Below, in pieces: positions 26,949 through 35,986 of a stretch of 64,000 bases of DNA. Position 1 is the first letter of the stretch; the number at the start of each line of letters is the position of its first letter. The position numbers and the translations under genes were made by a program. Under the pieces are notes generated by a model. It saw only the letters and a list, made by a program, of their open reading frames with translations, did not search any database and was not told where the DNA came from. This DNA comes from Pyxidicoccus fallax (GTDB lineage: Bacteria; Myxococcota; Myxococcia; Myxococcales; Myxococcaceae), in assembly GCF_012933655.1 (NCBI RefSeq), contig NZ_JABBJJ010000019.1:1-64000 (forward strand), in the 5' to 3' direction.

Positions 26949-27119
26949 GTCGGGCATCTCTCGCGGGCCGGGCGCCCACATCGCGCCGCCGGAGGGTGCA
27001 TCACGCAATGACCCGGGGGCCTGGCGCAAGGTGGGAGCCCTCCGGATAAGTGCCTCCGGGACAGGACGAAAGCGCGGGGACGCAGGGCAGGCGGGCAGGC
27101 GCCCCGGGAGCGGAGGCCC

Positions 27120-28130
27120 TCAGGCGCCCGGGCGCGGCTCCAGGTGGACGCGGCGGCCCTCCTGCTCGGAGGTCATGGCCGCCGCGAGGATGTCCTGCAC
27201 GGTGGCGCCGTCCTCCAGCGTGGCCAGCCCGTCGCGGGCCTCGCCCCGGAGCAGGCCGAGGAACCGGCGCGCGACCTCCACGTGCGCCTGGGCCCAGGGC
27301 TCACGCTCTCCGGGGCGCGGCTCCACGCCGGGGGCCACGTCGCGCCATTCGCCGTGCTCGAAGCCGCGCACCGGGGACACGCACCAGCCTCCGCGCGACG
27401 GCACGTAGCCACCGGAGAAGCCCGCCTCCCAGCCGCGCCCGAGCAGCGTCCAGCCGCCGTGGATGCCCGGCTCCGGGCTCGCCGCGTGGGTGAGCACCAG
27501 CACCGCGCCGGAGGACAGCCCCACATGCAGCGCGGCGGTGTGCACGGGCCGGCCGGACAGCGACGCCTGCACCCAGACGGGCGAGGCGCCCGCGAGCCAC
27601 AGCGCCGCGTCCAGGACGTGGGACACCCCGCCCCAGTCACCCGAGGCGCCGAGCAGCGGCCCGGAGGTGGTGCCGTCGTCCGCGACGAAGCCATTGCGCA
27701 GCGTGAGGACGAGGTGGCGCACCGGTCGCTCCGCGAGCCACGCCTTCAGCCCCCGCAGCGGGGGCAGCATCCGGTAGGGGAAGTTGACGGCGCTGGGGCG
27801 CGTGGCGGTGCGTGCCCGGGCCAGCAGTGTCCGGGCCTCCGCGGCGGTGCGGGTGAGGGGCTTCTCGCACAGCACCGCGCGGCCGGACTCCAGCGCTGTC
27901 TCCACGTGGGCGGCGTGGAGCGAGTCCGGTGAAGCCACCACCACCGCGTCCACGGCGGCGCAGAGCTCACGCACGTCCGTGGTGGCCAGGGGGATGCCCT
28001 CGCGCGCGGCCACCTCGCGCGTGTTGTCCGGGCTCCGCCCGCAGAGCGCCGTCAGCTCCGCGCCCGCCGCGCGGAAGGCCCCCACGTGCATGAGGCCCCA
28101 CTTCGTTCCGATGACTCCGATGCGCACCAT
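27120..28130 (-). CDS. Gfo/Idh/MocA-family oxidoreductase
   Basis: A 336-residue NAD(P)-dependent dehydrogenase. The Rossmann fold starts at once (MVRIGVIGTKWGLMHVGAF, then ALCGRSPDNTREVA). The family signature CEKPLT with its catalytic Lys is at about residue 94, preceded by VVVASPDSLHAAHVETAL. The C-terminal half is the alpha/beta substrate domain. The family oxidises or reduces sugars, inositols and related compounds; the substrate cannot be read from the sequence. The first motif has GTKWGLMHV instead of the usual GxGxxG, so cofactor preference is uncertain. It lies 15 bp downstream of the unknown 165-residue gene on the same strand. Confidence 0.88.
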   Translation of the reverse strand: MVRIGVIGTKWGLMHVGAFRAAGAELTALCGRSPDNTREVAAREGIPLATTDVRELCAAVDAVVVASPDSLHAAHVETALESGRAVLCEKPLTRTAAEARTLLARARTATRPSAVNFPYRMLPPLRGLKAWLAERPVRHLVLTLRNGFVADDGTTSGPLLGASGDWGGVSHVLDAALWLAGASPVWVQASLSGRPVHTAALHVGLSSGAVLVLTHAASPEPGIHGGWTLLGRGWEAGFSGGYVPSRGGWCVSPVRGFEHGEWRDVAPGVEPRPGEREPWAQAHVEVARRFLGLLRGEARDGLATLEDGATVQDILAAAMTSEQEGRRVHLEPRPGA

Positions 28131-28145
28131 GGCGGGAGCTTGCCG

Positions 28146-28643
28146 TCACATCCACTTGAGCGAGAAGCGCCGCGTGCCGCCCCGCTGCGTCACCTTCACC
28201 TCGGTGACAATCTTCCCGAAGCCCATCAGCAGCCCCCGGAAGGTGCCCAGCAGCAGCGCGGAGGGCAGGCGCGAATGGCTCTCCAGCTCCACCGACAGCG
28301 GCATGAAGGACACGGTGCGCGTGGAGTCCGACGGCGGCAGCGCCCGCACCATGCCGCGCAGGAGCGCGTCGAAGTCGCCGAACACCTTCTCCACCGAGTC
28401 GAAGCCCAGCGCGCGCGCCAGCGGCAACGTGCGCATCGCCGAGCGCTGGGCGATGGCCTCCACCGCCCTGTCCCCCAGCGACGCCTGGAGCTCGCCCACC
28501 ATGCGCACGTAGTCCTCCCAGGCGTACCACGTGTCGTCGCGCATGCTGTTGATGCGCTGCTGCTGCTGGGGGAAGCGCGAGGAGGCCGCCGTCATCGAGC
28601 CGAGGATGGCCTTGAACCAGGCGCCCTGAATCTCACCGGACAT
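28146..28643 (-). CDS. Conserved hypothetical protein, 165 aa
   Basis: No confident family. The protein is mixed alpha/beta without signal or membrane segments. A helical N-terminal half (YAWEDYVRMVGELQASLGD, then AIAQRSAMRTLPLARALGF) is followed by strand-rich sequence ending in VTEVKVTQRGGTRRFSLKW. The layout is reminiscent of small myxobacterial ligand-binding domains of the heme-NO-binding/V4R kind, but the signature residues were not identified. It sits between the kinase-like gene and the oxidoreductase on the same strand, 165 bp after the former, and is probably co-transcribed with the latter. Confidence 0.55.
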   Translation of the reverse strand: MSGEIQGAWFKAILGSMTAASSRFPQQQQRINSMRDDTWYAWEDYVRMVGELQASLGDRAVEAIAQRSAMRTLPLARALGFDSVEKVFGDFDALLRGMVRALPPSDSTRTVSFMPLSVELESHSRLPSALLLGTFRGLLMGFGKIVTEVKVTQRGGTRRFSLKWM

Positions 28644-28808
28644 ACGAGCCTCCTCGGGAGTCTTCCGGTGATTCCACGCCCGGAGTGCTCCCGCCGGCCA
28701 TCGTCCTTCCGGCCGCGCGTGAAGAGGCGGACGCTCCGGCCCTCCGGCTCGGGACTTCCGTCGCCGGGTGGATGGTGGCCCCGTGGAGCGCAGGACAGCG
28801 CGCCCCGG

Positions 28809-30197
28809 CTACACCGGGAGGCGCACCTGCACACGCGTACCGCCCGGCTCGGACAGGACGCGCAGCTCACCGCCGTGCCGCTCGACGATGCGGCGGCTGA
28901 TGTCCAGGCCCAGGCCCGCCGCCTGGGGCCTCGTGCTGAAGAAGGGCTCGAACAGGCGCGGCATCAAGTCCTTCGGAATCCCCGGCCCGTCATCCGCCAC
29001 CTCCACCACCACCCGCGAGGGCTCGGCCCAGGTGCGCAGCCGCAGGCGTCCGCCGCCCTCGCCCAGGGCCTGCAGGGCGTTGAGCACCAGCTGCGTCCAC
29101 ACCTCCTCCAGCGCGCTGCCCTCCGCCTTCAGCCGCGGCAGGCCCCGCTCGTACTGGCGCTCCACGGTGAGCCGGTCTCCCGCCAGCCGGTGGCCCAGCA
29201 CGGACAGCGTGGCCTCCAGGCCGTCGTGCACGTCCACCTCCTCCACGGGCGCCGCGTCCAGGAAGCTGTACGTCTTCAGCGCGTCCACCAGCGCGGACAC
29301 GCGCGCCGTGCCGCGCTCCACCTCCGCCAGCAGCACGTCGCCCGTCACCGCGGCCACCAGCCACGCCAGCACGTCGCCCAGGAGCGCCGTGCCCACCCGC
29401 GTCTGCACCGACTCCAGCCAGGGCACGTCCAGCCCGGACGCCACGAGCACCGGCGCCGCCTCCCACGCGTCCGACACCCCGCGCGACTCCAGCCAGGAGC
29501 CCATCGCCTCCTCGCGCTCGGCCCGCGCCACGGGCGCCAGCGGCGGAGTCGTCCGGCCGCGCTCGGCGGCCTCGCGGGGCAGCGCCAGCAGGGCCATGCG
29601 CTGCGCCGAGGACAGCCCGTGCTCGCCCAGCGCCATGGCCCGCGCCGACACCGTCCGCAGCGTCTCCCGCAGCCGCGTCGCGCTCCGGCGCGCGGACGCG
29701 GCCGGACTGTCCAGCTCTCCGCCCAGTCCCGCCGCGAGCTGGCCCACGGGCAGCAGCGCCGCCTGCTGACGGGAGCTCACCTCGTTCGGCGCCGAGCGCT
29801 GCGAGGCCACCTCCATCAGCCCCCGGCTCAACACCGGCGCCAGGCGGATCAGCTCCCAGAAGGTGGCAGGCTCCAGGCGGAACAGGCGCACGTCCGTCGC
29901 CGCGCGGCCCGTGGTGGGGTGGGGCGAGTTCAGGAAGAGGATGAGCTCGCCGAAGAGGTCGCCCGCTTCCAGCGCGCCAGCGGGCACCTCCTGCGAGCCC
30001 ACGCGGCGCGTCCACTCCGTGCGCCCCTCCAGGATGATGGACAGCCCGTCCGCCGGGGCCCCCTGCGCGGCGATGCACGTGCCCGCCGCGAAGTGGAGCT
30101 GCCGGCCATGACGGGCCATCCACTGGAGCTGCTCGTCCGTGAGTCTGGCGAACAGGGGAACCCGGCGCAGCGCTGTGACGATGTCCTCACGACTCAT
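28809..30197 (-). CDS. cNMP-binding sensor kinase-like protein without phospho-acceptor His
   Basis: A 462-residue protein. Residues about 10-130 are a cyclic-nucleotide-binding domain (VPLFARLTDEQLQWMA, LEAGDLFGELILF). A region resembling the dimerisation helix of this kinase family follows, but where relatives have a His-Glu-Leu-x-x-P motif it reads AAGLGGELDSP (about residue 158), so the acceptor is Gly. The C-terminal ATPase is intact: N box QLVLNALQALGEGG, G1 VADDGPGIP, F box FEPFFSTR, G2 GLGLDISRRIVERHGG. It may bind ATP and signal allosterically, or phosphorylate a partner. GGGAG precedes the start at 30197. It follows the lipoprotein operon on the same strand after 123 bp. Confidence 0.85.
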   Translation of the reverse strand: MSREDIVTALRRVPLFARLTDEQLQWMARHGRQLHFAAGTCIAAQGAPADGLSIILEGRTEWTRRVGSQEVPAGALEAGDLFGELILFLNSPHPTTGRAATDVRLFRLEPATFWELIRLAPVLSRGLMEVASQRSAPNEVSSRQQAALLPVGQLAAGLGGELDSPAASARRSATRLRETLRTVSARAMALGEHGLSSAQRMALLALPREAAERGRTTPPLAPVARAEREEAMGSWLESRGVSDAWEAAPVLVASGLDVPWLESVQTRVGTALLGDVLAWLVAAVTGDVLLAEVERGTARVSALVDALKTYSFLDAAPVEEVDVHDGLEATLSVLGHRLAGDRLTVERQYERGLPRLKAEGSALEEVWTQLVLNALQALGEGGGRLRLRTWAEPSRVVVEVADDGPGIPKDLMPRLFEPFFSTRPQAAGLGLDISRRIVERHGGELRVLSEPGGTRVQVRLPV

Positions 30198-30271
30198 ACG
30201 CTCCCGATGCTGCCTCGCCCCGGGTGGGTGTCCAACTCCCGACCACACGTTCGAGACCGGGGGGACGGCCG

Positions 30272-30288
30272 CCCGGCTGCCCGCCGGG
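30272..30288 (-). terminator. GC hairpin after the lipoprotein operon
   Basis: CCCGGC-TGCCC-GCCGGG: a 6-bp stem with a 5-base loop in the 123-bp gap between the last lipoprotein gene and the cNMP-binding kinase-like gene. There is no T-tract, so read-through is possible. Confidence 0.3.
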
Positions 30289-30320
30289 CCCGGGTGCCCA
30301 CCGCCGGGACGGCCGGGACG

Positions 30321-32345
30321 CTAGGGCCCGCAGGCCGTCTCCGCGTTGTTCTGGATGTCGCGGTCCTGGACGGGCCCCGTGTACACGCTGTCCGCGAGCG
30401 ACGTGGCCAGGCAGCCGGGGAGCTTCGGGTTGTCCGTGACCCAGAAGAAGGAGCTCACCTGGACCAGCCCGCTCAGGCCCAGCTGAGTCAGCTCCGGGTT
30501 CTCCTGCACGACCAGCCCGTCCAGCTCTCGCAGGCCGCTGAAGGGCGCCAGGCTCGTCAGCCCGGCGCTGCGGCTGACGTTCAGGACTCCCAGCCGCAGC
30601 AGCCGGCTGAAGACCGACACGTCGGTCAGCAGCGGGTTGTCGCTGAGCTGCAGATAGGCTCCCACGCTCACCAGCATGGGGAACTCCATCAGGAACTTCA
30701 GCTTCGGGTTCTCGGTGATGCCGAAGTCCCTGTCCACGGCCTGGAGGCTCCTCATCGGCCCTACCCACTCCAGCGACGCGTTGCGGTGGATGATGATCCT
30801 GCCCACGAGAAAGAGGGAGCCCAGCGTGAAGTCCTGGAGGGCGGGGTTCTCCGTCAGCGACAGGGTGCCGCCCACGGTGTTCAGGTTCAGCTCCGCCGTG
30901 CTCCGAAGGGAGGCGTTGTTGGCGATGATGACGTCTTCGCCGACCGTCACCAGGCCCTCCAGGCCCAGGAAGGTGATGAGCGCGTCGTTGTCGACGAGCC
31001 GAACCGAGCCGGCCACCGTCCGCAGGCTGGAGAAGGGCACTGCCCCCAGGGCGGCATTCCCTTCGATGACCAGGGAGCCCGTCAGGTCGGTGAGGTACGA
31101 GAACCTGCCTCCGCCACCCAGGACCGGGTTCGAGCTCACGGAGACGTTGTGGCGCGGAGCCACCGCGTCCAGCCCGAACAGCGACGTGAGCTTCCCATTG
31201 GTTCTCACCGTCAGGTCGGTGCCCACGCGGACCGGGTAGGGGGGAGTCGGGCCGGCCGGGCCGACCCGCAGCAGCTCCAGGTTGGCGTTGTCGGCCACGT
31301 ACAGGGCCTCGCCCACGGAGCGCAGGCCCGCGAGGTCCACGCGCGTCAGGGCGGGGTTGCCGTCGATGCTCAGCGAGCCCTCCACCGACACGAGGCCGGG
31401 GAGCACCACCTCCGTGAGCGGCGAGTTGGCGATGATGAGCGAGCCCCGGATGTGGGAGATGGCCGAGAGCGCCGCGAAGTCCGCCGCGTCGCGCACCAGG
31501 TACATGCCGTCATAGGTGGCCGTGGGCTGGCACACGTACGTGGTGCCGAGCACCTCGTTGGGGCCGAACTCCCCGTCCATGTTGATGTCCCGGCCGGCCT
31601 GCACCGCCGTGCCACCCATGGGGCAGCGCTCGCCCGCCGGCTCCGGCTGCTGGCGGACCCGGGCCTGGCTCACGCTCACGCAGATTTCGAGGGAGGCCCG
31701 CACCTCCGTGTCGTCGAACACGCCGTCCCGGTCCAGGTCCACGGCGGCCTCGACGAGGGCGCCGGGCTTCGGGCAGACGGTGTAGTTCGTCGCGACGTCG
31801 CGCACCCGCGTCAGCACCGGCGCCGGCTCCGAGCAGCCATACACCTCGCGGGTGATTTCCGCGTCGTCCAGCAACTGGTCGCCGTCCAGGTCTACTCCGG
31901 CGTGGGATACCACGCCTCCGTGCGTGCACTGCGCTCCGGAAGCCACCTGCCGCGTGCGCACCAGCACGTTCGGGACGGTGGTGGCGCAGACGTAGTCGGT
32001 GGCCGTCACCTCGCTGTCGTCGAGCACGCCGTCGTCATCGAGGTCCAGGCCGGTCAGCACCGCCTGTCCGCCATGCGCGCAGTGAAGCCCTGGCGGCTCC
32101 GGCCGGAGGGAGGAGCGCGCGCTGAAGCAGGAGTACGTGGTGGTCCTCACCTCGTCGTCGTCGAGCACGCCGTCGTCATCGAGGTCCAGGCCGGTCAGCA
32201 CCGCATGCCCGCCCTGGGGGCAGTTGGCGCCCGCGAGCTCGGGGCGCATCCGCGTGGCGGGGGGATGCTGCTTCACGAGCTGCTCCAGCTCGATGCCGTC
32301 GCAGCCGGCCGTCAGGAGCCACAGGGCCATCCAGGTCCAACGCAT
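30321..32345 (-). CDS. Lipoprotein with EF-hand-like Cys repeats and LRR/L-domain (paralogue 4)
   Basis: A 674-residue lipoprotein of unknown function, last gene of a tandem set of four. The N-terminus is MRWTWMALWLLTAGC, a clear lipobox, followed by the family-constant DGIELEQLVKQ. Five repeats of about 60-70 residues follow, each with C-x2-GG, then a DxDxDGxxxxxE loop (for example DLDDDGVLDDSE) and a closing Cys; these resemble EF-hand calcium loops and the DUF7151 type. The second half is a receptor-L/LRR-like solenoid with recurring GSLxIxxNxxL and LxxVxGxLxVxxN strands. The C-terminal signature is NPKLPGCLATSL. It lies 40 bp after paralogue 3. Probably outer-membrane-anchored and ligand-binding. 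Confidence 0.82.
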   Translation of the reverse strand: MRWTWMALWLLTAGCDGIELEQLVKQHPPATRMRPELAGANCPQGGHAVLTGLDLDDDGVLDDDEVRTTTYSCFSARSSLRPEPPGLHCAHGGQAVLTGLDLDDDGVLDDSEVTATDYVCATTVPNVLVRTRQVASGAQCTHGGVVSHAGVDLDGDQLLDDAEITREVYGCSEPAPVLTRVRDVATNYTVCPKPGALVEAAVDLDRDGVFDDTEVRASLEICVSVSQARVRQQPEPAGERCPMGGTAVQAGRDINMDGEFGPNEVLGTTYVCQPTATYDGMYLVRDAADFAALSAISHIRGSLIIANSPLTEVVLPGLVSVEGSLSIDGNPALTRVDLAGLRSVGEALYVADNANLELLRVGPAGPTPPYPVRVGTDLTVRTNGKLTSLFGLDAVAPRHNVSVSSNPVLGGGGRFSYLTDLTGSLVIEGNAALGAVPFSSLRTVAGSVRLVDNDALITFLGLEGLVTVGEDVIIANNASLRSTAELNLNTVGGTLSLTENPALQDFTLGSLFLVGRIIIHRNASLEWVGPMRSLQAVDRDFGITENPKLKFLMEFPMLVSVGAYLQLSDNPLLTDVSVFSRLLRLGVLNVSRSAGLTSLAPFSGLRELDGLVVQENPELTQLGLSGLVQVSSFFWVTDNPKLPGCLATSLADSVYTGPVQDRDIQNNAETACGP
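32023..32194 (-). repeat. Identical 31-bp blocks in EF-hand-like repeats
   Basis: A 31-bp block encoding the DLDDDGVL loop is present without change at 32023-32053 and 32164-32194 inside this gene. It occurs again at 33881-33911 (paralogue 3) and 35800-35830 (paralogue 2). The surrounding sequence is more diverged, which suggests recent duplication or gene conversion between repeats. Confidence 0.8.
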
Positions 32346-32385
32346 GGTGCGGCTCCTCCGGTGGTGGGGCGTGTCCGTCCGTCCT

Positions 32386-34062
32386 TCAATCGTCGCAGGA
32401 GGCGGTGTCGTCATTGTCGCTGATGCGCAGCAGGTCCGGTGTGCCCGTGTAGACGGCGGAGGCAAGCCGGGTGGCCAGACAGGTGGGCAGCTTCGGGTTG
32501 TGGGTGACGGTGAGCGCCTGGTTCACCCGCTGCAGCGCGCTCAGTCCGAGCTGGGCGAGGCTGGCGTTCTCCTCCAGGGTGAGGCCCCCCACCTCCTGGA
32601 GGCGCTCGAGTCCCTCCAGGCTCCACAGCGCGTCGTTGTGGGTGACGTGGAGGCTCCCTCCGATGGACCGCAGGTCCGGCAGCGACAGGTTCCGCAGCAC
32701 GCCGTTGTTGGCGACCTGCACCGGCCCGTTCACATGGGTGAGGACCGGGAAGGGAAGCTCCGCCAGCTCGTCATTGCCGGAGACAACGAGGGAGCCGCTG
32801 AGGGTCTCGACGCGCTGGAAGGCGGCTGCTCCCAGGATGGACTCGTACTCCAGCGCGTCGTTGTCCTGGAGGATGACGCTCTTGCGGGGGGACACGAGGC
32901 TGACCCCGCCCAGGCTCTTCAGCACGGGATTGGAGCTCAGCTCCAGGCTCGACTCCACCCACACCGTCTCGTTGGCGCCGAGCACCAGGTCCTTCAGGAG
33001 CGGGTTGCCCTTGACGACGAGGTCCTGCTGCACGAAGCGCAGGTTGGGCAGCTCCAGGCGCTTCAGGGCCGGGTTGTTGGAGATGTGGAGCTGGCCCTCC
33101 ACCGTCGTGAGGCGCGGCAGGACCAGCTCGGTCAGCGTGTTGCTGATGACGCTGAAGTTGCCGCGGATGCGCGAGATGCCCTCGAGCGCCGCGAGGTCCG
33201 CCTCGCTCCGCACCGGGTAGCTTGCCTCGTACGAGTGCAGGGCGTTGCACACGTAGATGGGCGCGCCGGTCTCGTTGCCGCCCAGCTCGCCGTCGCCGTT
33301 CGAGTCCCAGCCCGCCATCACCCGCGTGCCCCCCATCAGGCACCGCGAGCCGGCCGGCTCGGGGGTCTGCCTCACCACCACCGCGGCCGAGGTCGCGCAG
33401 AAGTTCGCCCGGCCCCGGGTCTCGGCGTCATCCAGCTCGCCATCCCGGTCCAGGTCCGGACCCGCTTCCACGATTGTGATGGGAATGGCGCACACATAGG
33501 GCACCGGCGCGCCCGAGCGGATGCGGGTGAGCACCTGCTCCGGCTGCATGCAGCCGTACACCTCCCGGGTGACCTCGCCGTCCTCCAGTGTCCCGTTGCC
33601 GTTCGTGTCATGGCCCGCGCGGGAGACCTGGCCGCCGTGGAGGCACTGCGCTCCGGAAGGCACCTCGCGGGTGAGGACCAGCACGTCGGGGAAGGGGGTG
33701 ACGCAGAGGTACTCGGAGGCTGTCACCTCGGCGTCCTCGAGCACGCCGCTGCCGTCCACGTCGATGCCCGTCTGGAACACCTGCCCCCCGAGCGAGCAAT
33801 GCGCGCCGGCCGGCTCCGGCTGCCTGCGGGTCAGCGCCACGGCGCAGGCATACTCGGTGGTCGTCACCTCGCTGTTGTCGAGCACGCCGTCGTCATCGAG
33901 GTCCAGGCCGGACTGCAGCGCGTGTCCCCCCTGGGCGCAGTTGGGGCCCCGGGGTTCCGGAACCATGCGCGTGCGCGAGGCGTGTTGCTTCACGAGCTGC
34001 TCCAGCTCGATGCCATCGCAACCGGCCACCAGGGCCCATACCGCCATCCAGGTCCAGCGCAT
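32386..34062 (-). CDS. Lipoprotein with EF-hand-like Cys repeats and LRR/L-domain (paralogue 3)
   Basis: The shortest of the four paralogues, 558 residues. It begins MRWTWMAVWALVAGC (lipobox VAGC) and the constant DGIELEQLVKQ. Five Cys-bounded repeats carry EF-hand-like loops such as DLDDDGVLDNSE, DTNGNGTLEDGE and DSNGDGELGGNE. The LRR/L-like part is about 100 residues shorter than in its neighbours, so roughly four or five strand units are missing. It ends with NPKLPTCLATRL and a final Cys pair. It starts 41 bp after paralogue 2. The start codon was placed by the lipoprotein signal, which is buried if the longer open frame is used. Confidence 0.82.
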   Translation of the reverse strand: MRWTWMAVWALVAGCDGIELEQLVKQHASRTRMVPEPRGPNCAQGGHALQSGLDLDDDGVLDNSEVTTTEYACAVALTRRQPEPAGAHCSLGGQVFQTGIDVDGSGVLEDAEVTASEYLCVTPFPDVLVLTREVPSGAQCLHGGQVSRAGHDTNGNGTLEDGEVTREVYGCMQPEQVLTRIRSGAPVPYVCAIPITIVEAGPDLDRDGELDDAETRGRANFCATSAAVVVRQTPEPAGSRCLMGGTRVMAGWDSNGDGELGGNETGAPIYVCNALHSYEASYPVRSEADLAALEGISRIRGNFSVISNTLTELVLPRLTTVEGQLHISNNPALKRLELPNLRFVQQDLVVKGNPLLKDLVLGANETVWVESSLELSSNPVLKSLGGVSLVSPRKSVILQDNDALEYESILGAAAFQRVETLSGSLVVSGNDELAELPFPVLTHVNGPVQVANNGVLRNLSLPDLRSIGGSLHVTHNDALWSLEGLERLQEVGGLTLEENASLAQLGLSALQRVNQALTVTHNPKLPTCLATRLASAVYTGTPDLLRISDNDDTASCDD

Positions 34063-34103
34063 CGTGGGGGTCCTCGGGAGCGGACCGTTGTCCGCCCCGT
34101 GTC

Positions 34104-35981
34104 TCACCGCTCGCAGGCGGCCGCGTCGTCGTTGTCGCTGATGCGCGGCTCGGACGGGCCCACGTAGAGGTTGAGGAGCGGGGTGGCCAGGCAGGTGGGC
34201 AGCCGAGGGTTGTGGGTGATGACGAGCTCCCCGTACACCCGCTCCAGCCTGTCGAGCGCGAGCCGGGTGAGGTTCGCGTTCTCCGTCACGTCCAGCACGC
34301 CGACCTCCTGGAGCCCGAGGAAGTCCCTCAGGTCCTCGAGTGATTCATTGCGCCGCAGCGTCAGGGACTTCAGCCGGGGCAGCTCGGACAGCGGCTTCAG
34401 GCTGGTCAGCAGCGGGTTGTCCAGGACAGACACCTGGTCGACCAGCTGGAGGCTGTTCAGGCCGCGCAGGCCGAGCAGCTTCGGGTTGTTCAGGAGGGCG
34501 AGCTGGAGGCCGATGTCCCGCAGGAGGGGCATGTCCCCCACCCACTCCAGCCCGGCGTTGGCTTCGACGAGGAGCGCGCCCACGCGCGACAGGGCCGGCA
34601 TTCCCTCGGTGGTCCGCAGCGCGGCGTTGTGGCTGACGTTCAGCGGGCCGTTCACCCGCTCCAGCGTGGGCAGCCCGGTGAGGCCTTCCAGCGCGGCGTT
34701 GTGGGTGATGGCGAGCGCCCCGTCGACGGACCGCAGGCTCGTCAGCGCCAGGTCCCGCAGTGCGGCGTTGTCCTCGACCCGCGCGTTGCCACCCACGTGG
34801 ACGAGGCTGGAAAAGGGCAGGACGCTCAGCGAGTCGTTGCCCGTGACCTGGAGGTCCAGGAGGGCGTCCACCTTGAGGAAGCCCTCCATGTCCGGGGTGA
34901 ACTCCAGCGCGTCGTTCTCCTGCAGGAAGACGCCGCGGCGGGGGGACACGAAGGAGAGCCCGCCCAGGCTCTTCAGCCGGGGGTGGGACTTCAGCACCAG
35001 GTTCGCCTCCACCCACAGGGTCTCTCGAAAGGCGCCCCCGAGCACCAGGGTCTCCAGCAGGGCGTTGGACTCGACGAGGAGGTCCTCCCGCACGAAGCGC
35101 AGGTTGGGCAGCTCCACGTGCGTCAGGGCCGGGTTGTTGGAGAGGGTGAGCTGGCCCTCCACCGTGGTGAGGCCCGGCAGGTGCAGCTCGGTCAGCGCCG
35201 TGTCCGCGACGGTGAGGTGGCCGCGGATGCGGGAGAAGGCCGCGAGTGGCGCGAGGTCCGCCGGGCTCCGCACCACGTAGCTGCCCTCGTAGGTGTGGAG
35301 GGGCTGGCACAGGTAGGTGGACGCGTTGGACTCGCTCTCGCTCAGCTCGCCGTCGCCGTTCAGGTCCACGCCCGCCACGAGCTGGGTGCCCCCCGCCACA
35401 CAGCGCGCGCCGGCGGGCTCGGGGACCAGCCTTGCCCGCACCAGGCTCGCTATCGCGCACATGGGCAGCCGGCCCCGGGCCTCGGTGTCGTCCAGCACGC
35501 CGTTCCGGTTCTCGTCCGGACCCGCTTCCACCACCGTGCTCGGTCCGGGGCAGACGTAGGGCGGCGGTTGGGACCCGCGGGTGCGGAGGAGCATCGTCTC
35601 CGCCTCCGTGCAGCCGTACACCTCGCGGGTGACTTCGGCGTCGTCCAGCACGCCGTTGTCGTTCGTGTCGTGGCCGGAGCGGAACACCTGCCCGCCGCGG
35701 GGGCACTGCTCCCCGGGAGGCACCTGCCGGGTGGTCATCAGCACACCGGCAATGGCGGTGTCGCAGAGGTAGAGGGTGTCCGTCACCTCCCTGTCGCCCA
35801 GCACGCCGTCGTCATCGAGGTCCAGGCCGGACAGGACGGCGTCGCCGCCGTTCGGGCAGCGGATTCCGGCCGGCTCCTTCAGCACCCGCGTGGCCGGGGA
35901 ATGCTGCTTCACGAGCCGCTCCAGCTCGATGCCGTCACAGCCCGCCGCCAGCATGAGCACCACCACCCAGGTCCATCTCAT
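34104..35981 (-). CDS. Lipoprotein with EF-hand-like Cys repeats and LRR/L-domain (paralogue 2)
   Basis: A 625-residue paralogue. Signal MRWTWVVVLMLAAGC, then DGIELERLVKQ. It has four EF-hand-like Cys repeats (DLDDDGVLGDRE, DTNDNGVLDDAE, DENRNGVLDDTE, DLNGDGELSESE). A long LRR/L-like solenoid follows with repeating units such as LTLSNNPALTHVELPNLRFV. The end is NPRLPTCLATPL and a terminal Cys. It begins only 5 bp after paralogue 1, so the two are surely co-transcribed. Repeated Asn-Pro/Asn-x-Leu ladders and the lipobox point to an outer-membrane lipoprotein with a concave binding face. Confidence 0.82.
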   Translation of the reverse strand: MRWTWVVVLMLAAGCDGIELERLVKQHSPATRVLKEPAGIRCPNGGDAVLSGLDLDDDGVLGDREVTDTLYLCDTAIAGVLMTTRQVPPGEQCPRGGQVFRSGHDTNDNGVLDDAEVTREVYGCTEAETMLLRTRGSQPPPYVCPGPSTVVEAGPDENRNGVLDDTEARGRLPMCAIASLVRARLVPEPAGARCVAGGTQLVAGVDLNGDGELSESESNASTYLCQPLHTYEGSYVVRSPADLAPLAAFSRIRGHLTVADTALTELHLPGLTTVEGQLTLSNNPALTHVELPNLRFVREDLLVESNALLETLVLGGAFRETLWVEANLVLKSHPRLKSLGGLSFVSPRRGVFLQENDALEFTPDMEGFLKVDALLDLQVTGNDSLSVLPFSSLVHVGGNARVEDNAALRDLALTSLRSVDGALAITHNAALEGLTGLPTLERVNGPLNVSHNAALRTTEGMPALSRVGALLVEANAGLEWVGDMPLLRDIGLQLALLNNPKLLGLRGLNSLQLVDQVSVLDNPLLTSLKPLSELPRLKSLTLRRNESLEDLRDFLGLQEVGVLDVTENANLTRLALDRLERVYGELVITHNPRLPTCLATPLLNLYVGPSEPRISDNDDAAACER

Positions 35982-35986
35982 CGGCG

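Noticed and set aside
28086-32423. Very long open frame on the plus strand (about 1445 codons)
   Set aside because: It runs antisense to the oxidoreductase, the unknown 165-aa gene, the cNMP-binding kinase-like gene and a lipoprotein gene. Its product is low in complexity, rich in His/Arg/Gln, with no domain; it results from high-GC codon bias.
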